From Pseudomonadota bacterium (GTDB taxonomy: Bacteria; Pseudomonadota; Gammaproteobacteria; Steroidobacterales; Steroidobacteraceae): a stretch of DNA of 64,000 bases. The DNA lies in assembly GCA_016720075.1 (NCBI GenBank), contig JADJXW010000004.1, positions 1-64,000 of the forward strand, in the 5' to 3' direction. A program made the position numbers and the translations under genes. The notes below the pieces were generated by a model. That model did no database searches, was not told the origin of the DNA, and saw only the letters and a program-made list of their open reading frames with translations. Positions 32,926 to 41,123 of the stretch are shown piece after piece (position 1 is the stretch's first letter; each line of letters opens with the position of its first letter).

Positions 32926-34143
32926 CTATCTGATATTGATGATGGTCTGGGTGATCTGGTCGGACGTCGAGATCATCTGCGCGTTCGCCTGGAAGTTGCG
33001 CTGCGCGGTGATCATGTTCACCAGCTGCGTGGTGATGTCGACGTTCGAGGCCTCGAGGGCACCCGACTGGATCAGGCCGAAGCCCGAGTTGCCGGCCTGC
33101 CCGCGCAGCGCCTGGCCAGAAGTGAATGTCTCGGCCCAGTTCGTGTCAGCCAGCTGCTGCAGACCGTTGGAGTTGGCGAAGTTCGACAGCGCCACCTGCC
33201 CCAGCATGATCGACCGGCCATTGGTGAAGCGGGCCTGCACGACACCGCTCTTGTCGATGTCCATGCCGATCAGGCGACCGGTGGTGTAACCGTCCTGCGT
33301 GATGTTGCTGACGCTGAAGGTGTTGCCATACTGCGTGGCGCCGCCGAAATCGAAGGTCACGTTCATCGCAGCGGCGCCCGTGGCCGGCGTATAGGACGGG
33401 AAGGCGATCTGGCCGGTGGCCGGCGTCACCATCTGTCCCACATTGTCGAAGGACAGCGTCTGTGCGCCGCCCACTGCCGTGCCGTCGATGTACAGGCGCG
33501 CGCTCCAGTCGCCGGCCGTGGCCTGCTTGACGAAATACATGGTGCCCGTGTGGGCAGCGCCCAGCGAGTCGAACACCGTCAGCGACGTGGCGCGATTGAA
33601 ACTCGTCGGATCCGCTGGATCGAACGTGCCGTTGGTGGGCGCCGTGGCGTCCGAGGGCAGGTTCATCAGCATCTCAACCATCGAGGTGGCCGAGGGCGCG
33701 CTCTCGGAGGTCACGAGCCGCAGGTCGGCCATCGAGCCGGTATTGAAGCCGCCACCGATGATGGGCGGATAAACCTGCAGGCGCTGCCCCTGGGCATTGA
33801 CCACATAGCCGCCCGAGTCGGTCTTGAACGATCCGGCGCGGGTGTAGACCTGCGCGCCCGCATCGCTCAGCGTGAAGAACCCCGGGCCGCTGATCGCCAG
33901 GTCCAGGTTGTTGTCGGTGAAATCGATGCTGCCCTGGCTGAACTGCTGCGAGATGTCGGACACCCGCACGCCGTTGCCAGCCGCCAGCGACGACACGCCC
34001 TGCGGCGATACCGCGAACAGCTCCGAGAACTCCACGCGCGAACGCTTGAAGCCATTGGTGGAGCTGTTGGCGATGTTGTTGGCGGTGACCCCGAGGTCGG
34101 ACTGCGCCGCGTTCAAACCACTCAATGCGAGACGGAAAGTCAT
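32926..34143 (-). CDS. flgE: flagellar hook protein FlgE
   Basis: 405 residues. MTFRLALSGLNAAQSDLGVT, ANNIANSSTNGFKRSRVEFS opens it. A hook-specific middle domain has FNRATSLTVFDSLGAAHTGT, and the C-terminal block is GALEASNVDITTQLVNMITA, QRNFQANAQMISTSDQITQ. It forms the universal joint, with length set by FliK. It lies 19 bp after flgD. Confidence 0.97.
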   Translation of the reverse strand: MTFRLALSGLNAAQSDLGVTANNIANSSTNGFKRSRVEFSELFAVSPQGVSSLAAGNGVRVSDISQQFSQGSIDFTDNNLDLAISGPGFFTLSDAGAQVYTRAGSFKTDSGGYVVNAQGQRLQVYPPIIGGGFNTGSMADLRLVTSESAPSATSMVEMLMNLPSDATAPTNGTFDPADPTSFNRATSLTVFDSLGAAHTGTMYFVKQATAGDWSARLYIDGTAVGGAQTLSFDNVGQMVTPATGQIAFPSYTPATGAAAMNVTFDFGGATQYGNTFSVSNITQDGYTTGRLIGMDIDKSGVVQARFTNGRSIMLGQVALSNFANSNGLQQLADTNWAETFTSGQALRGQAGNSGFGLIQSGALEASNVDITTQLVNMITAQRNFQANAQMISTSDQITQTIINIR

Positions 34144-34162
34144 GGTCGTATCTCCTTAAAGG

Positions 34163-34816
34163 TCACATCACTCGCCGCACGCGGCCGAGGGCAATGGGTC
34201 CAAGATCGGTGTTCAGGGTCAGGCTGTAGTTGTTCGGGTCGATGGTCACGCTGCCGACATGGCCCACCAGCTGCGTGGCGAGCTGCTCTTCGACGCCGCC
34301 CACCTTGGCAATGGCGGAAACCGTGTAGTTGCCAGCCGGCGCGCGCGTGCCCAGGTCCGTGGTGCCATCCCACAGGAACTGGGCCTCGCCCTGCTGGTTC
34401 GAAATCGGCATGCGGCGAATGAGCTGGCCGCTGGAATCGGTGATCACGAGGCTGGCCTCGGTGGCCCCCTCGGGAATGGTGGTGGTGCCGGCGATCTCGC
34501 CCGTGGCGCCGATCGACCCTTCGCTGGCATCGGCCAGCACGTAGTGGCCCACCAGCGAAGTGCCCCCGAGCACCTGCGAGGACCTGAGCGAATCCGACAG
34601 CGTCGAGATCGAATCCTGCATCCCCTGGATGCCGGACACCGTGCCGAACTGCGCCAGCTGGCCCAGGAAGTTCGCCGGATCCATCGGCTGGGTCGGATCC
34701 TGGTTGCGCAGCTGCGCGATCATCAGCTGCATGAACTGGGCCTGGCCCAGCTGGTCCTTCTTCGCGACGCCGCCGAAGTCGACGTTCGAGGCACCGGTTA
34801 CGGGATTGACGGCCAC
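34163..34816 (-). CDS. flgD: hook cap / hook assembly protein FlgD
   Basis: 217 residues. The N-terminal segment LGQAQFMQLMIAQLRNQDPT, QPMDPANFLGQLAQFGTVSG is the export/cap region. A FlgD Ig-like/Tudor part follows with GTTTIPEGATEASLVITDSS, GEAQFLWDGTTDLGTRAPAG. It caps the growing hook and is lost from the finished structure. It lies 2 bp after flgC. Confidence 0.95.
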   Translation of the reverse strand: MAVNPVTGASNVDFGGVAKKDQLGQAQFMQLMIAQLRNQDPTQPMDPANFLGQLAQFGTVSGIQGMQDSISTLSDSLRSSQVLGGTSLVGHYVLADASEGSIGATGEIAGTTTIPEGATEASLVITDSSGQLIRRMPISNQQGEAQFLWDGTTDLGTRAPAGNYTVSAIAKVGGVEEQLATQLVGHVGSVTIDPNNYSLTLNTDLGPIALGRVRRVM

Positions 34817-34818
34817 GA

Positions 34819-35244
34819 TCAGCTACCCAGCCGCAGCGTGGCGAGCAGCAGCTCTTTCGAGGTATTCATCACCTCGACATTGTTCTGGTAGGCGCGGGAT
34901 GCACTGATCATGTCCACCATTTCCTCCACGACGTTCACATTGGGCGCGAACACATACCCTTCGGAATTGGCGAGAGGGTTGCCCGGCTGGTAGCGCATTT
35001 CCGGCGCGCGCTGGTCCTGCACGATGTCCGTCACGCGAACCGCGACTCCCGGTTCCACGCCCGCCTGCTGCATCCCGAGCTGCGCGCGCACGGCCTCGAA
35101 CACCGGATGGCGCGCCTTGTACGCGCCTTCCGCGGTACCGCTTACGCTCTCGGCGTTGGCCAGGTTGCTGGCCACCGTGTTCAGTCGCACCGACTGGGCA
35201 GCCATGCCGGATCCGGCGATGTCGAAGATCTTGAAAGAGGACAT
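34819..35244 (-). CDS. flgC: proximal rod protein FlgC
   Basis: 141 residues. SSFKIFDIAGSGMAAQSVRL, NTVASNLANAESVSGTAEGA opens it; the C-terminus VNVVEEMVDMISASRAYQNN, VEVMNTSKELLLATLRL is typical. It follows flgB by 11 bp. Confidence 0.96.
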   Translation of the reverse strand: MSSFKIFDIAGSGMAAQSVRLNTVASNLANAESVSGTAEGAYKARHPVFEAVRAQLGMQQAGVEPGVAVRVTDIVQDQRAPEMRYQPGNPLANSEGYVFAPNVNVVEEMVDMISASRAYQNNVEVMNTSKELLLATLRLGS

Positions 35245-35255
35245 GAGGAGACTCC

Positions 35256-35672
35256 TTACTGGCCGGTGATCGCGGTCATCAGCGACCGGAATTTCGACGA
35301 CAGGAAACTCAGCGTCGCCTGGTAACGCACGGCGTTGTCGGCAAACGCGGCCTGTTCGAGCTGTGCATCCACCGTGTTGCCATCCAGCGAGGGCGCCAGC
35401 GGCGTGCGGAATTTAAGGAAGGCTTCGGTGCTGCCGGCGCCGATCGGCATGTCGGCCGACGCACCCATGTGCCCCGGGCGCGTGGCGAGCAATGTTCCGG
35501 GCTTGGCCGGCTCCGTGGCGGCGGACATCGCCGCGCGGAAATCCAGGTCCTGCGCCCGGTAGCCCGGCGTGTCGGCATTGGCCAGGTTTCGCGCCAGCAA
35601 TTCGGTGCGCTGCTCGCGCAGCTTCAATGCCGCGGCGTGCACGCCAAGATACGAATCGATGTTGATGGCCAC
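35256..35672 (-). CDS. flgB: proximal rod protein FlgB
   Basis: 138 residues from GTG 35672, with GGAG six bases upstream; the longer in-frame extension has no FlgB similarity and would overlap the sigma-54 promoter. Family motif RTELLARNLANADTPGYRAQ, then DLDFRAAM, and the C-terminal QAAFADNAVRYQATLSFLSS, KFRSLMTAI. First gene of the flgBCDEFGHIJ operon. Confidence 0.94.
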   Translation of the reverse strand: MAINIDSYLGVHAAALKLREQRTELLARNLANADTPGYRAQDLDFRAAMSAATEPAKPGTLLATRPGHMGASADMPIGAGSTEAFLKFRTPLAPSLDGNTVDAQLEQAAFADNAVRYQATLSFLSSKFRSLMTAITGQ

Positions 35673-35711
35673 GAAAGACTCCGTCAAAAGACCGTCCTGG
35701 GCGAGATGAAG

Positions 35712-35727
35712 AGCAATGCCCGTGCCA
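35712..35727 (-). promoter_or_regulatory. sigma-54 promoter of the flgB operon
   Basis: The minus strand reads TGGCACGGGCATTGCT, a perfect -24/-12 match. It is followed by the same CTTC as the fliL site. The predicted start near 35701 gives a 29-nt leader. Confidence 0.85.
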
Positions 35728-35782
35728 TGGGCGCTTTTCACGCTCGAGGCGGCCTGATTCGGGGTTCCGGTGTCGGAAGGTC

Positions 35783-35796
35783 GTGACGGCAGTCAC
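35783..35796. promoter_or_regulatory. palindrome between flgB and flgA sigma-54 promoters
   Basis: GTGACGGCAGTCAC has 5-bp arms with a 4-bp centre. It lies 56 bp upstream of the flgB -24 element and about 105 bp upstream of that of flgA, so one activator site could serve both. It shares its arms with the palindrome upstream of flrC. The region is 256 bp long and holds no gene. Confidence 0.5.
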
Positions 35797-35899
35797 GTGC
35801 CGGCGGCAAGGCATTGCCGCCTCACGGCCAGCGCTGACCCGCGACGAATGTCGCAATTGGGTCGGTAGTCAATAACGGCCAGTCGCCACTCCACTTTAG

Positions 35900-35915
35900 T
35901 GGCACGCGAATTGCT
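35900..35915 (+). promoter_or_regulatory. sigma-54 promoter of flgA
   Basis: TGGCACGCGAATTGCT is a perfect match. The predicted start, 12 bases past the -12 C, is near 35926, only about 3 nt before the flgA ATG at 35929. Confidence 0.8.
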
Positions 35916-35928
35916 CCTCTGTTCCGGC

Positions 35929-36654
35929 ATGACACATCGGCAACGGAAACTTGACTGCCTGGGGCTGGCCGCCCTGCTGCTGGCGCCCGCTGCGTTTGCG
36001 CAAGGCACCCTGCCGCAGGCCCAGCAGGAAGTGGAATCGATCCGCGCTTCGGCGGCCGCCTTCGTTCGCGAACGGCTGCAGACACCGGATTCCGGGGTAC
36101 TGCATGCGCAGGCCGGCGTGCTTGATTCCCGCCTGCGGCTGCCCGCGTGCAGCCAGGCGCCCAAGGCCTTCTCTCCCACCGGAGATATCCGGGTCGCAAC
36201 GCGCCTCACGATCGGCGTGCGCTGCGAGCAGCCTGCATGGACGGTCTATGTACCGGTGAATGTGGAGAGCGAACTGTCAGTGCTGGTGACCACGCGCGCG
36301 CTGCCGCGCAATGCCGCCGTCACGGCGCAGGATGTGGAATTGCGCAAGCGCCGCGTGCCCGGCATTGCCACGGGCTATCTGACTTCCGTCGATCAGCTCG
36401 CTGGCCGGCACCTTCGAAATGCAGCAGCGCCGGGCACTGCATTGGGTGTGGACCTGCTCTCGCCCGACATCCTCATCCGTCGGGGACAAAGGGTCACGCT
36501 CGTTGCCACCGCGGGCAGCCTCGAGGTGCGCGCCCAGGGCGAGGCCGTTGCCGATGCCCAGCCCGATGGCCGCATCCGGGTGCTGAACCTGAACAGCCGG
36601 CGCATCGTCGAGGGCCAGGTGGAGTCCCGCGACAGCGTGCGGATAAGCCTCTGA
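35929..36654 (+). CDS. flgA: P-ring assembly chaperone FlgA
   Basis: 241 residues. The signal peptide is LGLAALLLAPAAFA. The SAF-type C-terminal domain has VTTRALPRNAAVTAQDVELR, SVDQLAGRHLRNAAAPGTAL, RRGQRVTLVATAGSLEVRAQ, GRIRVLNLNSRRIVEGQV. It helps FlgI assemble in the periplasm. No Shine-Dalgarno precedes the ATG, and the sigma-54 start site falls right beside it, so the mRNA may be almost leaderless. It is divergent from flgB. Confidence 0.94.
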   Translation: MTHRQRKLDCLGLAALLLAPAAFAQGTLPQAQQEVESIRASAAAFVRERLQTPDSGVLHAQAGVLDSRLRLPACSQAPKAFSPTGDIRVATRLTIGVRCEQPAWTVYVPVNVESELSVLVTTRALPRNAAVTAQDVELRKRRVPGIATGYLTSVDQLAGRHLRNAAAPGTALGVDLLSPDILIRRGQRVTLVATAGSLEVRAQGEAVADAQPDGRIRVLNLNSRRIVEGQVESRDSVRISL

Positions 36655-36717
36655 ATTAACGAAATGTGCGCGACTCAACATATTCCCGGACCAATCCGGA
36701 TTAGAGTGAACCCGTAC

Positions 36718-36744
36718 TCAAGTTCCGGCCGAAGCGGCCGTTAC
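36718..36744 (+). promoter_or_regulatory. sigma-28 promoter of flgM-flgN
   Basis: TCAAGTTC, 11 bp, GCCGTTAC lies in the 109-bp flgA-flgM gap and matches sigma-28 promoters. The leader would be about 12-15 nt and contains AAGGGA. FlgM made from it would close a feedback loop on FliA. Confidence 0.8.
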
Positions 36745-36763
36745 CACCCCTGAAGGGACAGAC

Positions 36764-37123
36764 ATGAAGCTGCCTGGAGATAGTCTGGTGCCGAACAAGG
36801 TCAACAGCATGGAGTCGAAACCGGTGCGGATCGCATCGGCCGGCGCCGTGCACAAGCGACTCGAGCAGTCTGCCGGCAAGGCCGGGAGCAGCGCTGCGTC
36901 CGAGTCCGATGTGCAGCTGACCGGCGCCAGCCGCACGCTGGCCGCCATCGAGCAGTCCCTGAGGGAATTGCCCGCCATCGACGAACTTCGCGTGTCGGTG
37001 GTGAAGCAGCGGCTGTCTTCGGGTGAATACAAGATCGACCCGCAGCGCGTGGCCGATCGTCTGCTCAGCCTCGAGCGCGACCTGGGTCATGCCGCCCCGC
37101 TTGAAGACAGCCTGCTGAAGTAG
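36764..37123 (+). CDS. flgM: anti-sigma-28 factor FlgM
   Basis: 119 residues. A disordered N-terminus ends in SDVQLTGASRTLAAIEQSLR. The C-terminal anti-sigma helices are LPAIDELRVSVVKQRLSSGE, YKIDPQRVADRLLSLERDL. FlgM binds FliA until it is exported through the finished hook. AAGGGA lies five bases before the ATG. It is co-transcribed with flgN. Confidence 0.93.
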   Translation: MKLPGDSLVPNKVNSMESKPVRIASAGAVHKRLEQSAGKAGSSAASESDVQLTGASRTLAAIEQSLRELPAIDELRVSVVKQRLSSGEYKIDPQRVADRLLSLERDLGHAAPLEDSLLK

Positions 37124-37128
37124 GCCCC

Positions 37129-37620
37129 ATGGACGCCGCACGTTGTCGCTCGCAGCTGGATCGGCTGCTGCGCGACGAAACCAGCCTGCTCACGCTGCTG
37201 CAGCAGCAGCTGGAGTCCGAGCATGGCCTGCTTGCTTCCAACGACATCGACGCCCTCGACCGGGCAGGCTCCGCGCGCCAGGACACCGTGCAGCGGCTGC
37301 TGCGCGTGGATGACGAGCGCCGCCAGCTCGCGGGCCTTCTTGGCAAGGGCAATGACAACCCCGCCATGGCTGCACTGCTGGCCTGGTGCGACCCGGAAGG
37401 GTCGCTGGCCGAAGCCTATTCACGCTGCGCCACGCAGGCCCAGCGCTGCCGCGACCAGAACACGCGCAATGGCGCACTGGTGGCCGCGCGCCTGGCGCGA
37501 GTGAACGACACGCTGCGCCACATCACGCCGGCAGCCGTCGGCGACAGAACCTACGCCCCATCGACCGCCGCGAATGCGCCGCGCCTGCAGGCCGGACGCA
37601 TGGTGCAGACCCGCGCCTGA
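37129..37620 (+). CDS. flgN: FlgK/FlgL export chaperone FlgN
   Basis: 163 residues, helical: CRSQLDRLLRDETSLLTLLQ, QQLESEHGLLASNDIDALDR. The C-terminus has the FlgN-type NTRNGALVAARLARVNDTLR. It lies 5 bp after flgM. It ends 25 bp before the convergent ychF. Confidence 0.88.
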   Translation: MDAARCRSQLDRLLRDETSLLTLLQQQLESEHGLLASNDIDALDRAGSARQDTVQRLLRVDDERRQLAGLLGKGNDNPAMAALLAWCDPEGSLAEAYSRCATQAQRCRDQNTRNGALVAARLARVNDTLRHITPAAVGDRTYAPSTAANAPRLQAGRMVQTRA

Positions 37621-37645
37621 AGCCTCGCGCGCCCCTCTCAGGGCG

Positions 37646-38737
37646 TCAGACGTTGAATCGGAAGTGCATGACATCGCCCTCGCGGACGATGTATTCCTTG
37701 CCCTCGAGCCGAAGCTTGCCGGCTTCCTTCGCGCCGGCCTCGCCCTTGCACGCCAGGAAATCCTCATACCCGATCACTTCGGCGCGGATGAATCCGCGCT
37801 CGAAATCCGTGTGGATCACGCCGGCCGCCTGCGGCGCCGTGGAACCGGCGCGCACCGTCCACGCCCGCACTTCCTTCACGCCGGCGGTGAAATAGGTCTG
37901 CAGGCCCAGCAGCTGGTAGGCGCCGCGGATCACGCGGTCGAGCCCAGGCTCCGACAATCCCAGGTCCTTCAGGAACTCGGCGCGATCGGCATCGGCCAAC
38001 TGCGCGATCTCGGCCTCCATGGCGGCGCACACCGCCACCACCACGGCGCCTTCCTTCGTGGCGCGTGCCTTCACGGCGTCCAGGTGCGGGTTGTTGGTGA
38101 AGCCGCTCTCGTTCACGTTGGCCACGTACATGATGGGCTTGAGTGTCAGCAGGTGCAGTTCGCGCAGATCCGCGCGTTCCTCAGGCAGCAGTTGCATCGA
38201 GCGTGCCGGCTGGCCATTGTTCAGGTGCTCGCGCAGCCGTGTCAGCAGCTCGCGCTTGCGCGAGGCGTCCTTGTCGCCACCCTTGGCTGCCTTTACCGCG
38301 CGATCCACCGCCTTCTCGACGCTGGCAAGATCCGCCAGGCCCAGCTCGGTGTCGATCACGTCGATGTCGGAGATCGGATCCACCTTGCCCGACACGTGCA
38401 CGATGTCGTCATCGACGAAGCAGCGCACCACATGCGCGATGGCATCGGTTTCGCGGATGTGCGCCAGGAACTGGTTGCCCAGGCCCTCGCCCTTCGAGGC
38501 GCCAGCCACAAGGCCGGCAATGTCCACGAATTCCACCGCCGCTGGCAGCACGCGCTCGGGCTTCACGATCGCCGACAGCACGTCCAGGCGTGGATCCGGC
38601 ACGCCCACCACGCCCACGTTCGGATCGATGGTGCAGAACGGATAGTTCTCCGCCGCGATCTGCGCCTTGGTGAGCGCGTTGAAGAGAGTGGACTTGCCCA
38701 CGTTGGGAAGCCCGACGATTCCGCATTTGATGCCCAT
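37646..38737 (-). CDS. ychF: redox-regulated ATPase YchF (Obg family)
   Basis: 363 residues. The P-loop GLPNVGKS is at 9-16, followed by NYPFCTIDPNVGVVGVPDPR and VDIAGLVAGASKGEGLGNQF. The C-terminal TGS domain ends KLRLEGKEYIVREGDVMHFR, FNV. YchF binds ATP rather than GTP and associates with ribosomes. It is the last gene of the prs-rplY-pth-ychF group, 1 bp after pth. Confidence 0.97.
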   Translation of the reverse strand: MGIKCGIVGLPNVGKSTLFNALTKAQIAAENYPFCTIDPNVGVVGVPDPRLDVLSAIVKPERVLPAAVEFVDIAGLVAGASKGEGLGNQFLAHIRETDAIAHVVRCFVDDDIVHVSGKVDPISDIDVIDTELGLADLASVEKAVDRAVKAAKGGDKDASRKRELLTRLREHLNNGQPARSMQLLPEERADLRELHLLTLKPIMYVANVNESGFTNNPHLDAVKARATKEGAVVVAVCAAMEAEIAQLADADRAEFLKDLGLSEPGLDRVIRGAYQLLGLQTYFTAGVKEVRAWTVRAGSTAPQAAGVIHTDFERGFIRAEVIGYEDFLACKGEAGAKEAGKLRLEGKEYIVREGDVMHFRFNV

Positions 38738-38738
38738 G

Positions 38739-39335
38739 CTATTCCTGTTTGGCGCCGCCGCGCGTATGCAGTTTCTGCATCGCTTTCTCGGCGCCTTGTT
38801 CGATGATGAGTGGCACGATGTCCGCCGCGACGCGCACGGCCTCTTCCAGCTCAGCCCGCTCCGCGGCGCTGGTGCGCCCCAGAAGATATGGCGTCACCAG
38901 TTCACGCGCGCCCGGATGGCCGATACCCAGGCGCAGTCGCCAGAAATCCGCATCCAGGTGCGCAATCAGGTCGCGCAGCCCGTTGTGCCCGCCGGCGCCG
39001 CCGCCGGACTTGAGCCGCACATCGCCCGCGGGAAGATCCAGTTCGTCGTAGGCCACCAGCAGGTCTGCCGGCGGCAGTTTGTAGAAACCCATGACAGCGG
39101 CCGTCACGCGACCGCTGTTGTTCATGTAGTCCTGTGGCTTCGCCAGCCACAGCTCGCGCCCACCCAGGCGGATGCGCGCGACCTCGGCGGAGAAGCGCGG
39201 CTCCAGGCGGAATTTTCCACCGTGGCGCCGCGCCAGTTCCTCCACGAGCCAGAACCCCGCGTTGTGGCGCGTGGTCTCGTACTCGCGGCCCGGATTTCCC
39301 AGACCCACGATGATCTGGATGGAAAGTCCGGGCAC
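38739..39335 (-). CDS. pth: peptidyl-tRNA hydrolase
   Basis: 198 residues. IQIIVGLGNPGREYETTRHN contains the catalytic-histidine region; KPQDYMNNSGRVTAAVMGFY, LLVAYDELDLPAGDVRLKSG and GGGAGGHNGLRDLIAHL complete the Pth pattern. It recycles stalled peptidyl-tRNA. It follows rplY by 6 bp. Confidence 0.97.
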   Translation of the reverse strand: MPGLSIQIIVGLGNPGREYETTRHNAGFWLVEELARRHGGKFRLEPRFSAEVARIRLGGRELWLAKPQDYMNNSGRVTAAVMGFYKLPPADLLVAYDELDLPAGDVRLKSGGGAGGHNGLRDLIAHLDADFWRLRLGIGHPGARELVTPYLLGRTSAAERAELEEAVRVAADIVPLIIEQGAEKAMQKLHTRGGAKQE

Positions 39336-39341
39336 AGGGGA

Positions 39342-40044
39342 TTACTTCTTGCCGCCTTCCTTCTTCGCGTCGGCAGCAGGGGCCGCCTTCGCATCGCCGG
39401 CCGGCGCCGCCTTCGCGTCGGCAGCAGGCACCGCCGCAGCTTCGGCCGCAGCCGGCTCCGGCTCTTCCGCGCGCGGGGCGTGGATCGACACCACCGGGAT
39501 GTCGCGGCCCGCGGCCAGCTCCGGAATCGTCACGCCCAGGCGGGACCTTGATGTCCTTCAGGAAGATCGTGTCGTTCAGGTGCATGCCGCCCATGTCGAC
39601 TTCCAGCGCCTCCGGCAGATCCTTCGGCAGGCAGGTGATTTCCACGTCCGACTTCAGGTGCGACACCTGGCCGCCCTCGCTCTTCACGCCCGGGCAGGTC
39701 GCCTGGTTCAGGAAGTGGATGGGCAGGTGGATGCGGATGGCCACGTCGGCCAGCACGCGCTGCAGGTCCACGTGCATGACGGCGTTCTTCGCCGGATGCA
39801 TCTGCACGTCCTTGACGATGGCCTGCTGGTCCTGGCCATCCACCTTGATCGTGATGATGGTGGAATAGAAGCGCTCGTCACCGACGATGTTCAGCAGCTT
39901 CAGCTGGTCCAGCGTGATGTTCGAGGGCTCACCCTTGCCACCATAGAGGATGGCTGGCACCTTGCCCGCATGACGCAGGCGGCGGCTCGCACCCTTGCCC
40001 TGGTCCTTGCGCGACTCGGCGCCGACAACAATTTGTTTGCTCAT
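39342..40044 (-). pseudogene. rplY: 50S ribosomal protein L25 (CTC type), frameshifted
   Basis: From ATG 40044 (GGAG six bases upstream) the L25 N-terminal domain is intact: GKGASRRLRHAGKVPAILYG, STIITIKVDGQDQQAIVKDV, HPAKNAVMHVDLQRVLADVA. The CTC-type C-terminal domain runs to HLNDTIFLKDIKVPPG. There the frame breaks and the correct protein resumes in another frame at VTIPELAAGRDIPVVSIHAP, ending in an Ala/Lys-rich tail. The join is about 39535-39540, at GGG; one extra base accounts for it. Sequencing error and true frameshift are both possible. The 5S rRNA-binding domain is upstream of the break. Confidence 0.85.
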
Positions 40045-40113
40045 GATTGACTCCACACGGTTACAACAAGGCGCGCATCGCGACCAAAGCGCGCCACCTT
40101 CAAAACCTGATCT

Positions 40114-41052
40114 TCAGTCGATGTACATCGAGCTCACGGACTCTTCGTCGCGGATGCGACGGATCGTCTCGGCGAGCAGCGCGGCCACCGACAGCACGCG
40201 GATGCGGCCACAGCCCTTGGCAGCGGCCGAAAGCGGAATGGTGTCGGTCACCACCAGCTCATCGAGCGCCGAAGAGCCGATGCGCTCCACGGCCTTACCC
40301 GACAGCACCGGATGCGTTATGTAGGCCACCACGCGACGCGCGCCCTGCTCTTTCAGCGCCTCGGCGGCCTGGCACAGCGTACCGGCGGTATCGACGAGGT
40401 CGTCGATGAGCACGCAGCTGCGGTCCTTCACATCGCCGATGATGTTCATGACCTTCACTTCGTTGGCGCGCGGACGGCGCTTGTCGATGATGGCCAGATC
40501 TACATCATCAAGCTGCTTGGCCAGCGCGCGGGCGCGCACCACGCCACCCACGTCGGGCGACACCACCACCATGTTCTCGTAGCGCTGGCGCCAGGCATCG
40601 CCCAGCAGCACAGGCGAGCCGTAGACATTGTCCACGGGGATATCGAAGAAACCGGTGATCTGGTCGGCATGCAGGTCGACCGTGAGCACGCGATCGGCGC
40701 CGGCGCCGGCGATCATGTTGGCCACCAGCTTCGCGGTGATCGGCGCGCGCGTGTGGCGCGGACGGCGATCCTGCCGGGCATATCCGAAGTAAGGCATCAC
40801 CGCGGTGATGCTCGCGGCCGACGCGCGCCGGCAGGCATCGATCATCACCAGCAGTTCCATCAGGTGGTCATTGGTGGGCGGGCAGGTCGACTGCAGGATG
40901 AACACGTCGCGACCGCGAACGTTCTCCATGATCTCGACGTTGACTTCGCCGTCGCTGAAGCGGCCCACGGAGGCCCGGCCCAGCGGCACTGTCAGGTGTC
41001 GGGCGATATCATGGGCGAGCGCCGGATTGGCGTTGCCCGTGAAGAGCGCCAT
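40114..41052 (-). CDS. prs: ribose-phosphate pyrophosphokinase
   Basis: About 312 residues from ATG 41052; a TTG at 41067 with AAGG upstream would add five. Family blocks are LFTGNANPALAHDIARHL, YFGYARQDRRPRHTRAPITA, VLTVDLHADQITGFFDIPVD, and the PRPP-binding CVLIDDLVDTAGTLCQA. It makes PRPP for nucleotide, His and Trp synthesis. HTRAPITA replaces the more common SARVPITA, a mild change. Confidence 0.95.
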   Translation of the reverse strand: MALFTGNANPALAHDIARHLTVPLGRASVGRFSDGEVNVEIMENVRGRDVFILQSTCPPTNDHLMELLVMIDACRRASAASITAVMPYFGYARQDRRPRHTRAPITAKLVANMIAGAGADRVLTVDLHADQITGFFDIPVDNVYGSPVLLGDAWRQRYENMVVVSPDVGGVVRARALAKQLDDVDLAIIDKRRPRANEVKVMNIIGDVKDRSCVLIDDLVDTAGTLCQAAEALKEQGARRVVAYITHPVLSGKAVERIGSSALDELVVTDTIPLSAAAKGCGRIRVLSVAALLAETIRRIRDEESVSSMYID

Positions 41053-41123
41053 CGATGGGCCGTCCAAGATGGTAACCTTCTGAATTCGTTAGGGAACTTG
41101 TAATTATAGCCGATGGGAGCGAT

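Noticed and set aside
37621..37645. Small hairpin between convergent flgN and ychF
   Set aside because: Only a 5-bp CGCCC/GGGCG stem without a T run; too weak to call a terminator.
38902..40056. A 384-residue L25-like protein with a novel C-terminal domain
   Set aside because: The extra part is the wrong frame of the rplY tail and of pth; the correct L25 tail is found in the neighbouring frame.
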